Positions 1 through 5,257 are shown, counted from the stretch's first letter. The stretch is DNA of 5,368 bases from an uncultured Collinsella sp. (GCA_902494625.1 CABUUB010000100.1:1-5368); one strand, 5' to 3'. Numbers and translations are program-made. The notes: generated by a model from the sequence alone, not told the origin.

Positions 1-168
1 CTTGGTCCCGTCATCGCCGCCTCCCCTGTCGAACTCGAGGCGGCTCCAGAGCACCGCCGCCGAGCCGTCGGCGGTGAGCTCGAGGACGTCCTTGCTCAGC
101 GCTGCCGATCCGTCGGCGCGGGTGTAGTAGCTCTCGACCTTGTTTTTAAAAGTGATGGTGACGTTCAT
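1..168 (-). CDS. Small hypothetical protein, N-terminal part (runs off left edge)
   Basis: An open frame starts at ATG (168-166) and stays open to base 1, giving 56 codons that begin MNVTITFKNKVESYYTR. Its ATG overlaps the TGA of the preceding mobC-like gene as ATGA, so the two are probably translationally coupled. A GGGGGAT Shine-Dalgarno lies about 7 nt upstream, inside the mobC-like frame. The protein is polar with alternating beta-type stretches and shows no signal peptide, membrane segment or motif that I recognise. If the window is circular, it continues in phase into the fragment at 5368..5318 and ends as a 72-aa protein. Its position as second gene of the mobC operon suggests a plasmid-linked role, but no function can be assigned. 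I am confident it is a gene and have no basis for naming its product. Confidence 0.7.
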   Translation of the reverse strand, partial: MNVTITFKNKVESYYTRADGSAALSKDVLELTADGSAAVLWSRLEFDRGGGDDGTK

Positions 169-488
169 TTCTGATCCCCCAGCAGCATGTTGACGGCCTC
201 GGCGATCTGTCCGCCGCGGGTGAACGGCTGGCCGTTCGTGTACCGCAGCTGCTCGGTCAGCGCGACGGACAGGGCGCGGCGGCTGTCCTCGGTATCGAAG
301 GTCATGCCAGAGGTCTGCTCGAGGATCGCGCCGACCTCGACGAGTCGGTGGGTTCGCGCCTTCCGCTCCGCCGCGGCCTTCTTCCTCTCGAGGTCCCTCA
401 GCTCCTTCTTCAGCGCGGCGGCTCGGGCTGCCTGCTTGTCTGCCGCGGCCCTCTTCCGTGCAATCTGCTCGTCGATGGATGCCGTCAT
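165..488 (-). CDS. mobC: MobC/TraD-like relaxasome accessory protein
   Basis: This is a 107-aa charged protein divergent from the MobQ relaxase. Residues about 5-45 are an Ala/Lys/Arg/Glu-rich predicted coiled coil. They are followed by RKARTHRLVEVGAILE (about 42-57), which resembles the conserved 'RKARTRRLIxIGAIL' stretch of small MobC/TraD-type accessory proteins encoded beside MobA/MobL relaxases. Members of this group are thought to help the relaxase bind or open oriT, acting in the cytoplasm on plasmid DNA. The start is ATG at 488-486, because GGAAGGG sits 9 nt upstream. The frame stays open further upstream to 599, but that extension would cross the oriT-like repeats and has no ribosome site. 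The stop overlaps the start of the next gene. The family assignment comes from motif and context, not from a search. Confidence 0.75.
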   Translation of the reverse strand: MTASIDEQIARKRAAADKQAARAAALKKELRDLERKKAAAERKARTHRLVEVGAILEQTSGMTFDTEDSRRALSVALTEQLRYTNGQPFTRGGQIAEAVNMLLGDQK

Positions 489-535
489 AAATGACCGCCC
501 TTCCTTGCTCGTTAGTGTTTTGTCTTTGCAGCAAA

Positions 536-577
536 ATATACCCATACTCACGGTAAAATTTCGCGAGCTGGGTATAT
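536..577. repeat. 9-bp inverted repeat in mobC-mobA intergenic region
   Basis: ATATACCCA (536-544) and TGGGTATAT (569-577) are perfect inverted copies separated by 24 nt, immediately upstream of the nic-like core. Such an arrangement could be a binding site for the relaxase or MobC, or an operator for the divergent mob genes. On the minus strand the left arm contains TATATT, a plausible -10 for the mobC operon, although no matching -35 is visible. Confidence 0.6.
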
Positions 578-660
578 CACTACCAGAGGTAGTGCGCACT
601 TGGCAGTACTTTTGCCGCGATGCGTCAAAAGTCCTGCACTGCGTGCGGTCTTGGCAGACG
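578..660 (+). other. oriT: Candidate origin of transfer (oriT) with nic-like core
   Basis: A 7-bp perfect inverted repeat, CACTACC (578-584) / GGTAGTG (588-594) with an AGA loop, leads directly into AGTGCGCACTTGG. The stretch TAGTGCGCACT resembles the nick core AAGTGCGCCCT known from IncQ, pIP501 and pGO1 MobQ origins, differing at two positions, and as there it follows an inverted repeat. AGTGCGCACT (591-600) is itself a perfect palindrome. A second hairpin follows at 608-632, with 11-nt arms, one mismatch and a GAT loop. The nic-like segment 591-606 is imperfectly repeated at 642-657 (13 of 16 identical, both ending CTTGGCAG). The position between divergent mobC and mobA is typical of MobQ plasmids. 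The exact nick site is inferred. Confidence 0.65.
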
Positions 661-680
661 GCCCTACGCTCGACCCCGAA

Positions 681-797
681 ACCGTTCGCCTGAGACGGCT
701 CACGTCTACGGGGTCGGGCTGCGTGGTCGCTGCGCTCCCTTGCACTCCGCGCCGTGGGGCACCGTTCGCCGACCGCGGCTCACGGCACTCCGCGCCG
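681..797. repeat. Direct repeats upstream of mobA
   Basis: ACCGTTCGCC-N6-GGCTCACG occurs at 681-704 and again 80 bp later at 761-784, with identical outer blocks and a diverged middle. GCACTCCGCGCCG occurs at 742-754 and 785-797. The inverted pair CGACCCCG (671-678) / CGGGGTCG (709-716) overlaps the first copy. These may be relaxosome binding sites within the wider oriT, or sites controlling mobA; the sequence does not say which. Confidence 0.55.
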
Positions 798-803
798 CTG
801 CGC

Positions 804-821
804 GGGGCGCATCTGCGCCCC
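804..821 (+). promoter_or_regulatory. GC-rich leader hairpin before mobA
   Basis: GGGGCGC (804-810), loop ATCT, GCGCCCC (815-821) form a perfect 7-bp stem that ends 7 nt before the AAAGGA ribosome site (829-834) of mobA. There is no U-tract, so it is not a simple terminator. It may shape translation of the relaxase mRNA, or be a DNA hairpin belonging to the transfer region. Confidence 0.4.
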
Positions 822-840
822 TTGCCTGAAAGGAACTCGC

Positions 841-2247
841 ATGGCCATCTTCCATCTGAACTACCGCGGCTGCTCGCCCGCCACCGGGGCGGGCGCGGTC
901 AGGAAGGCCGCGTACCAGTCGGGCCAGGCGCTTGTGGAAGAGCGGACGGGGCAGCTCTGCGACTATGCCAGGAAGGAACGCGTCGTCGAGGAGGGTCTGT
1001 CTCTGCCCGGTGGCGTGCCGCCCATCGGGCGCGGCGAGCTCTGGAACGGGGCCGAGCGGGCATGGGCCGAGGGCGGCGGCGGCAACGAGCTCGTCGCGCT
1101 GCGCTATGAGTTTGCGTTGCCGATCGAGCTCGATGCCGACGGCCGCCGCGCCTGCGTGCGCGACTTCTGCGGGATGTTCCCCGCGAAGGCGTGCGACTGG
1201 GCGATACATGATGACGGCCGCGGCGGGAACCCCCACGCTCACGTCCTCGTCTCCGCGCTCGACCTTGGCGCTCAGGGCTTCATCCAGAGGACCAAGGGCG
1301 AGAAGGGGCAGTGCTGGTACCTGTGCCAGGATGCACATGGGCAGCAGGCGCCCATCCGCGCAACCGATTGGAAGGCAGCCAAGGCAGATGGCTGGGAGAA
1401 GATATATAACTTCAAGGATGGCCGCCGCCTGACCATGAAGCAGGCGAAGGCCGAGGGCCTGGGCACGAAGGACCGCACGAGTAAGAGGCCGGTGCAGATG
1501 CACCGTATCTCGGGTCAGGCCGCGCGCGACGTCGGTAGCGCTGAACTCACGGCCGTCCGCGCGGCCTGGGCAGAGATCGCCAACAGGCACCTCGCGGCGC
1601 ACGCCGCGGCCACGGGTACCGCGGCTGTGGCCATAGACCATCGCTCTAATAAAGATAGGGGGCTGGACGAGCAGCCGACCGTCCACGAGGGCGGCGCGGG
1701 GCTGATCGGGCACGCCGATCGCGTCAAGCTGAATAAAGAGATACGCGACCGCAACGCCCGCCTGCGGGTCCTTCGCGCAGAGCTGCAGCAGGAGGGCGTT
1801 GCGGTCGAGCAGCTGCAACGGGAAGTCGCGGAGCTCGAGCGTCAGCGCGGCCGCATCGAGAAGGCCAAGCGCGGTCGCGCCCAGGGCAGGCACAGGGGCG
1901 CGCTGGCCAAGCGCCGCCGCGTGGCCATGGCCACCGCCGCCGCGGCCGCCGATGCCCAACGCCGCGTGGCCATGGCCACCGCGGATCAGGTCGATACCCG
2001 CGCGGAGATGATCGCTCAGCTTGACGAGCAAATTGCCGCACTTGACCTCAAGATTCGCCAGCTGCAGGGCGGCAACAGCGCTGCGATGCTGTCCGGCCCC
2101 CTGCTCAAGGCCGCGGGGCTGGGCATCGAGCGCCGCAAGCTCGCTGACGAGCGGGCGAGGCTCGCGGGCGAGGACCCCGCGCCTCGCAAGCCCGAGCCGC
2201 CGCAGGCCGAACAGAAACGCCCCCGCGGCCACAAGCCCAAGCACTAG
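841..2247 (+). CDS. mobA: MobA/MobL (MobQ) family relaxase
   Basis: This 468-aa protein is the relaxase that nicks oriT and stays covalently bound to the 5' end during plasmid mobilization. The start is the ATG with AAAGGA 6 nt upstream, giving MAIFHLNYRG, the usual N-terminus of the family. Tyr25 in RKAAYQSG aligns by position with the catalytic Tyr25 of R1162 MobA. Motif III is HDDGRGGNPHAH (residues 123-134), with His132 and His134 as metal ligands. The segment DHRSNKDRGLDEQPTVHEG (from residue 266) is the family hallmark that follows the nuclease domain. Residues about 296-350 and 385-425 are Glu/Arg/Leu-rich coiled coils, and the tail is basic and Pro-rich. No primase or helicase domain is seen. 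Residues near 359-382 contain a tandem 15-residue duplication (RRVAMATA twice). The nuclease domain looks intact. No type IV coupling protein or conjugation gene is present, so transfer needs a helper. Confidence 0.93.
   Translation: MAIFHLNYRGCSPATGAGAVRKAAYQSGQALVEERTGQLCDYARKERVVEEGLSLPGGVPPIGRGELWNGAERAWAEGGGGNELVALRYEFALPIELDADGRRACVRDFCGMFPAKACDWAIHDDGRGGNPHAHVLVSALDLGAQGFIQRTKGEKGQCWYLCQDAHGQQAPIRATDWKAAKADGWEKIYNFKDGRRLTMKQAKAEGLGTKDRTSKRPVQMHRISGQAARDVGSAELTAVRAAWAEIANRHLAAHAAATGTAAVAIDHRSNKDRGLDEQPTVHEGGAGLIGHADRVKLNKEIRDRNARLRVLRAELQQEGVAVEQLQREVAELERQRGRIEKAKRGRAQGRHRGALAKRRRVAMATAAAAADAQRRVAMATADQVDTRAEMIAQLDEQIAALDLKIRQLQGGNSAAMLSGPLLKAAGLGIERRKLADERARLAGEDPAPRKPEPPQAEQKRPRGHKPKH
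1915..1982. repeat. In-frame 45-bp-spaced duplication inside mobA
   Basis: A 23-bp segment at 1915-1937 recurs exactly at 1960-1982. Each copy contains the perfect 14-bp palindrome GTGGCCATGGCCAC (1921-1934 and 1966-1979). The spacing is 15 codons, so the reading frame is kept and the protein repeats RRVAMATA between the two coiled coils. It looks like a recent local duplication. Confidence 0.85.
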
Positions 2248-2286
2248 CCGCCGGACGGTAGCTTCAGCTACCTTGGCGGCGGCTTT
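2247..2286 (+). terminator. Stem-loop after mobA, possible terminator
   Basis: The inner stem GGTAGC (2257-2262) / GCTACC (2267-2272) has a TTCA loop. It is extended by GCCGCC (2247-2252) / GGCGGC (2275-2280) across a small internal loop. Only TTT follows, so termination may be weak or factor-assisted. The location just after the mobA stop fits a 3' end. Confidence 0.5.
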
Positions 2287-2423
2287 GGCAACGGCCACCC
2301 GCAGCGGCATCCCGACCGTTCGCGGCTGCCGCGGCAGTGGCGAAAAAATATTTTGGAGGGGTCGCGCGTGTAAATATACGCGTGCATGTGCGCCTGCGCG
2401 ATGGCACGTCTGACCTGCGATAA
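2287..2423. other. Gap between convergent mobA and RHH gene
   Basis: I see no gene here. It contains the 12-bp palindrome CTGCCGCGGCAG (2326-2337), an AT-rich island with AAAATATTTT (2345-2354), and an imperfect hairpin CGCGTGTA / TATACGCG (2365-2382). A strictly alternating purine-pyrimidine run covers 2374-2393. ACCGTTCGC, seen twice upstream of mobA, recurs at 2315-2323. A minus-strand terminator for the RHH gene could involve the 2365-2382 hairpin, but its U-run is about 13 nt away and not canonical. Confidence 0.4.
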
Positions 2424-2717
2424 CTAGACTTTTTCGGACTTTTTTGGAGCCGTACGCTTAGGCTGCGCCACGGACGGTGGCGCAGGGTTCAAGCCAAGGC
2501 TTTCCTCCAGCTCGTCGAGCGTCACGGTCTCAAGCCTGCCGGCCCTATAATCCTCGACCTTCTTCATTAAGCCGTATTCGTACTCAAGCCTGTCAATCTC
2601 GGCAGCGAGTGCTTCTGTCATGTAGAAAGTCTTCGTGCGTCCCGTTGATTTCGCCAAACGGTCGTACCTGATTGCCAAGTCCTCGGGCATCCTCAATGCC
2701 GCGGTAGCAGTTGCCAC
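2424..2717 (-). CDS. RelB-family ribbon-helix-helix protein (orphan antitoxin or repressor)
   Basis: This 97-aa protein has the order typical of RelB/DUF6290-type antitoxins. An N-terminal RHH domain (ALRMPEDLAIRYDRLAKSTG, then RTKTFYMTEALAAEIDRLE) should bind operator DNA. It is followed by the YGLMKKVEDYRAGRLETVTLDELEESLGL segment that in antitoxins contacts the toxin. The last ~20 residues are Pro/Lys-rich and unusual. I chose GTG at 2717-2715 because GGGAGG lies 6 nt upstream. The ATG six codons earlier (2735) would place the ribosome site inside the gene and sits against the operator. No RelE/ParE-like toxin lies on either side, so this is either an orphan antitoxin or a plasmid regulator analogous in role to CopG. 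Twin operators upstream suggest autorepression. Confidence 0.82.
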   Translation of the reverse strand: MATATAALRMPEDLAIRYDRLAKSTGRTKTFYMTEALAAEIDRLEYEYGLMKKVEDYRAGRLETVTLDELEESLGLNPAPPSVAQPKRTAPKKSEKV

Positions 2718-2736
2718 GGTGCACCTCCCAATCATC

Positions 2737-2754
2737 TGTATAACACGTTATACA
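2737..2754. promoter_or_regulatory. Operator copy 1 for RHH protein
   Basis: TGTATAAC-AC-GTTATACA is an inverted repeat with perfect 8-bp arms. It overlaps the predicted transcription start and the -10 edge of the RHH gene. It matches copy 2 (2781-2798) at 17 of 18 positions. Short paired palindromes at the promoter are the normal binding pattern of RHH repressors; binding here is inferred. Confidence 0.75.
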
Positions 2755-2759
2755 TTCTA
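2754..2759 (-). promoter_or_regulatory. Extended -10 promoter of RHH gene
   Basis: On the minus strand TGCTAGAAT is an extended -10 (TAGAAT, 5 of 6 to consensus, with TG one base upstream). No good -35 lies at 17 nt; TTTACA is 21 nt away, within operator copy 2. The two operators flank this element, so occupancy should block polymerase. Confidence 0.55.
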
Positions 2760-2780
2760 GCACACCATTCGCCGTATAGG

Positions 2781-2798
2781 TGTAAAACACGTTATACA
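2781..2798. promoter_or_regulatory. Operator copy 2 for RHH protein
   Basis: TGTAAAACACGTTATACA differs from copy 1 at one base. The centres are 44 bp apart, about four helical turns, which would place two bound RHH oligomers on the same face of the DNA. This copy lies upstream of the RHH promoter and is the one closer to the divergent rep leader. Confidence 0.75.
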
Positions 2799-2802
2799 GA
2801 TG

Positions 2803-2875
2803 GCCGCAGGGGTGTACAATTACTTCATTGATAATATACGTCCTGTAAAGGCAGGGCCTTACCCCTCGGGGGCGG
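2803..2875 (+). repeat. 73-bp direct repeat, copy A
   Basis: Copy A (2803-2875) and copy B (2910-2981) align with one gap and about seven mismatches. They share an identical 26-nt core (2827-2852 and 2933-2958, 106 bp apart). The core contains TGATAATAT, an extended -10-like element, then a small AAGGC-NNN-GCCTT hairpin, then a CCCTCGGGGG stretch. Copy A leads to a terminator at 2886-2909. It may be a duplicated promoter-plus-leader or part of a replication control region. Confidence 0.85.
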
Positions 2876-2909
2876 GTCATGATCACGGGTTTCGCAGCCC
2901 GATTTTTTT
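2843..2909 (+). ncRNA. Possible short RNA upstream of rep
   Basis: If TGATAATAT (2829-2837) is a promoter -10, transcription would begin near 2843 and stop at the terminator ending at 2909, giving an RNA of about 65 nt. It would share its first ~33 nt almost exactly with the 5' leader of rep mRNA made from copy B, and then diverge. No reading frame with a ribosome site is visible in it. The start site is inferred; the terminator is clear. Confidence 0.4.
2886..2909 (+). terminator. Rho-independent terminator between the two leader copies
   Basis: CGGGTT (2886-2891) pairs with AGCCCG (2896-2901), with one G-U pair and a TCGC loop. A and seven Ts (2903-2909) follow. It ends transcription arising from copy A before copy B begins at 2910, or acts as an attenuator for read-through into rep. 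Confidence 0.75.
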
Positions 2910-2981
2910 GCCGCAGGGTGTAAAATAACTGTATTGATAATATACGTCCTGTAAAGGCGGAGCCTTAGCCCTCGGGGGCGG
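2910..2981 (+). repeat. 73-bp direct repeat, copy B (rep leader/promoter region)
   Basis: This second copy of the element sits directly before rep. Its TGATAATAT (2935-2943) would start transcription near 2949, leaving a 5' leader of about 55 nt. GCCC-TCGG-GGGC in this copy can form a short hairpin. It lacks the terminator that follows copy A and is followed instead by the rep ribosome site GGAGGG (2989-2994). Confidence 0.7.
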
Positions 2982-3003
2982 CTGGTATGGAGGGTGGTGT
3001 TCA

Positions 3004-4800
3004 GTGGCAGATCGCAAGAAGAAACCGGAGCATGATGACGCCTGGTGGGCAGACCAGCGCCATGCCTACATCGAGAAGAACGACATCCTTCTGTCCGACT
3101 ATCCGTCCTGGGAATGGGTCAGCCCGTACGATTTTTGGAGGACCATCTTCCCCGAGGGCTTTCTGCAGCCCCGCGGCGAGGAGATCCCGTGGCGCGAGAG
3201 GGGCGGCGGCCATCCCAACGGCATCGCCATCCAGATCACCAACAGGACCAAGACGGTCAAGACCAAGACGGGTCGCAAGCGCGACGTCCCCGTGGTCGAG
3301 CGGTTTACGTTGACCGACGACCTTGACGGCGTGATGGAGCGCGTTGTCGACTCGAACAGGAAGAACGAGTCCGTCTTCTGCGCGCCCGTGTCGTTTTTCG
3401 GCAAGAGCCGCGTCGCCGAGAACGCCCGGTTCCTGCATGCTTTCGCGATCGACCTCGACGGTGTCGGCGTGCAGGAGCTGAAGAACATGCTGAAGCAGTT
3501 CCGCAACGGCCGTGACCCTAAGCTTGCCGCGGACAAATGGGTGTCCCTCCCCCAACCGACCTTCCTCGTGAACTCGGGTACGGGCTTCCACCTCTACTAC
3601 GTCCTCGACCAGCCGATTCCGCTGGTCCCGCGCATCGTGCCGTTCGTGCAGGAGATCAAGGCGATGCTCACTGACTACATTTGGCGCGATACCGTCTCGA
3701 CGCTCGAGGACGTCCAGCACCAGGGCATCTACCAGCCCTTCAGGATGCCCGGCACTCCCACGAAGCTCAATGGCAAGGCCGCGGGATCGAAGATTAAGGA
3801 CAAGTACGAGGCCGTGGCGTTCGTCCACAACGGCGAGGACGGGAAACCCTGGCGATGCAGCCTCGACTACCTGCTGGGATACGCCGGGGTCCGCGGCGGC
3901 AAGGACCGCGCCGAGCTCATCGAGCTCATGCGTACCGCCGGGCGGACTCCCATCGAGCGCGCCAAGAAGCTCTGGCCCGAGTGGTACCAGGCGCGCATCG
4001 TCGAGGGCAAGGCCCCCGGCCGCTGGACCTGCAAGCGCGACCTGTACGACTGGTGGCTTGGCCAGGTCGAGACGAAGGCCACCGACCACCACCGCTACTG
4101 GTGCCTCAACGTCCTGGCCGCCTATGCCAGGAAGTGCGGCATCCCGTACGACGAGCTCGAGGCCGACGCTCTCGCGCTCGTGCCGACACTCGAGGGCCTG
4201 ACGGTGCGCGAGGACAACCACTTCACCGAGGACCATGCGCTCGCCGCGATCGAGGCGTACTACGACCCCATCATCCACAAGCTCACCCGCGAGCGCATCG
4301 AGCGCCGTACCGCCATCGAGCTGCCGAAAAACAAGAGAAACGGGCGCAAACAGGCCGTGCACTTGGCCAGGGCGCGAACGGTTCAAGAATTTGACGACCC
4401 GGATGGCGCATGGCGCAATAAGGATGGGGCCCCGACGAAGGCCGACCTCGTTCGCGAGTACGCCGCAGAGCACCCCGACGCCAACCATAGTGAGATCGCC
4501 CGTGCTCTCGGCATCTCACGCCCGACCGTCATCAAGTGGCTGAAGGATGTGCCGAAGGGCGCCACCGAGCCGGAAAAACCGAAGCCGGATGATCTGTACG
4601 AGCCGTACAACCCCGCGATGGTCGAGCTCAGGGCAGCGCTCGACGAGTACTGGTCGAGCGCCGACGCGGAGAACGAAAAACGGGAAAAACGGGAACGGGA
4701 AACGGTAAAATCATCGGGAACCACCGGGAAAATTCCCGATGGTTCCCGGGAAAAGTTCCCGATTGACGATAGGTTGACCAATGGGCATAACGAAGCGTGA
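3004..4800 (+). CDS. rep: Plasmid replication protein, archaeo-eukaryotic primase-like with C-terminal HTH
   Basis: This 598-aa protein probably initiates plasmid replication by binding the origin and priming. AEP-type motifs are visible: motif I FAIDLDG (Asp150, Asp152) and motif II SGTGFHLYY (191-199, with His196). A later QPFRMPGTPTK stretch is like the R-x-PG-T element of plasmid AEP proteins, and an Asp in WRDTVS just before it is a candidate motif III. Residues about 360-425 form a helical region that may be a primase C-terminal domain. NHSEIARALGISRPTVIKWLK (494-514) is a helix-turn-helix. The last ~60 residues are charged low complexity, encoded by the CGGGAA repeat cluster. No helicase Walker motifs were seen, so host helicase is presumably recruited. 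The start is GTG with GGAGGG 9 nt upstream. It overlaps the next gene by 20 nt. Family membership is judged from motifs only. Confidence 0.8.
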   Translation: MADRKKKPEHDDAWWADQRHAYIEKNDILLSDYPSWEWVSPYDFWRTIFPEGFLQPRGEEIPWRERGGGHPNGIAIQITNRTKTVKTKTGRKRDVPVVERFTLTDDLDGVMERVVDSNRKNESVFCAPVSFFGKSRVAENARFLHAFAIDLDGVGVQELKNMLKQFRNGRDPKLAADKWVSLPQPTFLVNSGTGFHLYYVLDQPIPLVPRIVPFVQEIKAMLTDYIWRDTVSTLEDVQHQGIYQPFRMPGTPTKLNGKAAGSKIKDKYEAVAFVHNGEDGKPWRCSLDYLLGYAGVRGGKDRAELIELMRTAGRTPIERAKKLWPEWYQARIVEGKAPGRWTCKRDLYDWWLGQVETKATDHHRYWCLNVLAAYARKCGIPYDELEADALALVPTLEGLTVREDNHFTEDHALAAIEAYYDPIIHKLTRERIERRTAIELPKNKRNGRKQAVHLARARTVQEFDDPDGAWRNKDGAPTKADLVREYAAEHPDANHSEIARALGISRPTVIKWLKDVPKGATEPEKPKPDDLYEPYNPAMVELRAALDEYWSSADAENEKREKRERETVKSSGTTGKIPDGSREKFPIDDRLTNGHNEA

Positions 4801-4890
4801 AATAGCGTCTGAGCTGGGCGTCTCCAAGCGAACAATAGCTAACTATATCGGGAAACTGGGACTGGGAAACCACGTTTCCCGAAACGGGAA
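4681..4890. other. Candidate replication origin: CGGGAA/TTCCCG hexamer cluster
   Basis: Within 210 bp there are eight CGGGAA sites (starting at 4681, 4690, 4696, 4715, 4725, 4747, 4849, 4885). There are four TTCCCG sites (4733, 4743, 4756, 4876). I found only about three other CGGGAA in the rest of the window (near 1225, 1819 and 3840). CGGGAACCACCGGGAA (4715-4730) pairs with 4733-4748 over 16 positions with one mismatch, and TTCCCGGGAA (4743-4752) is a perfect palindrome. The array spans the rep 3' end and the 5' end of the next gene. Dense short repeats inside a rep operon are typical of iteron origins; the origin call is inferred. Confidence 0.6.
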
Positions 4891-5254
4891 CACCGACATC
4901 CTCGATGACTTCGCTGCCGCGGCCATCGCCGACGCCCTGAAGAACCCCGAGAAACCGTCCCGCCAGCCAGCCGCCGCGCCCGCCCCGGACTCCCTGGCCG
5001 ACTCCCTGGCCGCCCAGCTGGAAATCGAACGGTCCCGCAACGCCGAGCTGATGGAGGCCCTTGCGGCCGAGCGCGACCGCGCCGCCCGCGCCGAGGCCGA
5101 GGCCAAGGCACAGCTCGCCGAGGCCAACGCCAGGGTCGCGGAGCTCGCCGGAAAGCTCGCGTCGCTCGCCGAGCGCCAGCAGGCGATCGCCGCGACGCCG
5201 TGGTGGCGTCGCGGCCGCATGGCCATGAAGCTGCTCGGCCCAGGGGGAGAATAG
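4781..5254 (+). CDS. HTH and coiled-coil plasmid replication-associated protein
   Basis: This 157-aa protein begins with a helix-turn-helix (TKREIASELGVSKRTIANYI, residues 4-23). A Pro/Ala-rich linker (about 55-70) and an Ala/Glu/Arg coiled coil (about 76-134) follow, and it ends WWRRGRMAMKLLG. This order resembles the small HTH/coiled-coil proteins found after rep in many Gram-positive theta plasmids (RepX/DUF536-like), which are linked to replication or stability but not well understood. The ATG lies 20 nt inside rep and the ribosome site is weak (AGGTTG), so translational coupling to Rep is likely. Codons 70-77 contain an exact 12-bp tandem duplication (4988-5011, DSLADSLA). The hexamer cluster continues into its 5' coding region, which suits a protein that binds the origin. 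Family assignment is tentative. Confidence 0.75.
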   Translation: MGITKREIASELGVSKRTIANYIGKLGLGNHVSRNGNTDILDDFAAAAIADALKNPEKPSRQPAAAPAPDSLADSLAAQLEIERSRNAELMEALAAERDRAARAEAEAKAQLAEANARVAELAGKLASLAERQQAIAATPWWRRGRMAMKLLGPGGE

Positions 5255-5257
5255 CGG

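Noticed and set aside
187..693. Plus-strand open frame opposite the mobC-like gene
   Set aside because: The minus-strand frame has a good ribosome site and the MobC/TraD-like motif. The plus frame is low-complexity Ser/Ala/Arg and crosses the oriT repeats.
706..2310. Long open frame on the minus strand opposite mobA (534 codons)
   Set aside because: It is a GC-bias shadow of mobA: no family motifs, no ribosome site, and it would run through the oriT-mobA leader.
2355..2373. GGAGGGG followed by GTG-TAA as a tiny start-stop ORF
   Set aside because: It has a single codon before the stop and nothing to indicate regulation of a downstream gene, since none follows on that strand.
2248..2423. A toxin gene downstream of the RelB-like gene
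   Set aside because: The 176-bp gap is too short and holds no frame resembling RelE or ParE. Upstream is the regulatory region and divergent rep.
2718..2735. ATG at 2735 as start of the RHH gene
   Set aside because: GGGAGG lies between this ATG and the GTG at 2717, correctly spaced for the GTG. The ATG abuts the operator and has no ribosome site.
2793..2801. TTATACAGA as a DnaA box
   Set aside because: It matches the consensus TTATNCACA imperfectly and is explained as one arm of the RHH operator palindrome.
3001..4488. Long open frame on the minus strand opposite rep (495 codons)
   Set aside because: It lies antisense to Rep, which has recognisable primase and HTH motifs. The antisense product is Val/Leu/Arg-rich with no motif or start signal.
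4715..4748. Large inverted repeat as a transcription terminator within rep
   Set aside because: No U-tract follows, it lies inside coding sequence, and its arms are built from the hexamer repeats, so an origin role fits better.
4763..4791. TTGACG-17-CATAAC as a promoter for the HTH gene
   Set aside because: The -10 is weak, the start would fall inside the coding sequence, and the gene overlaps rep, so cotranscription is simpler.
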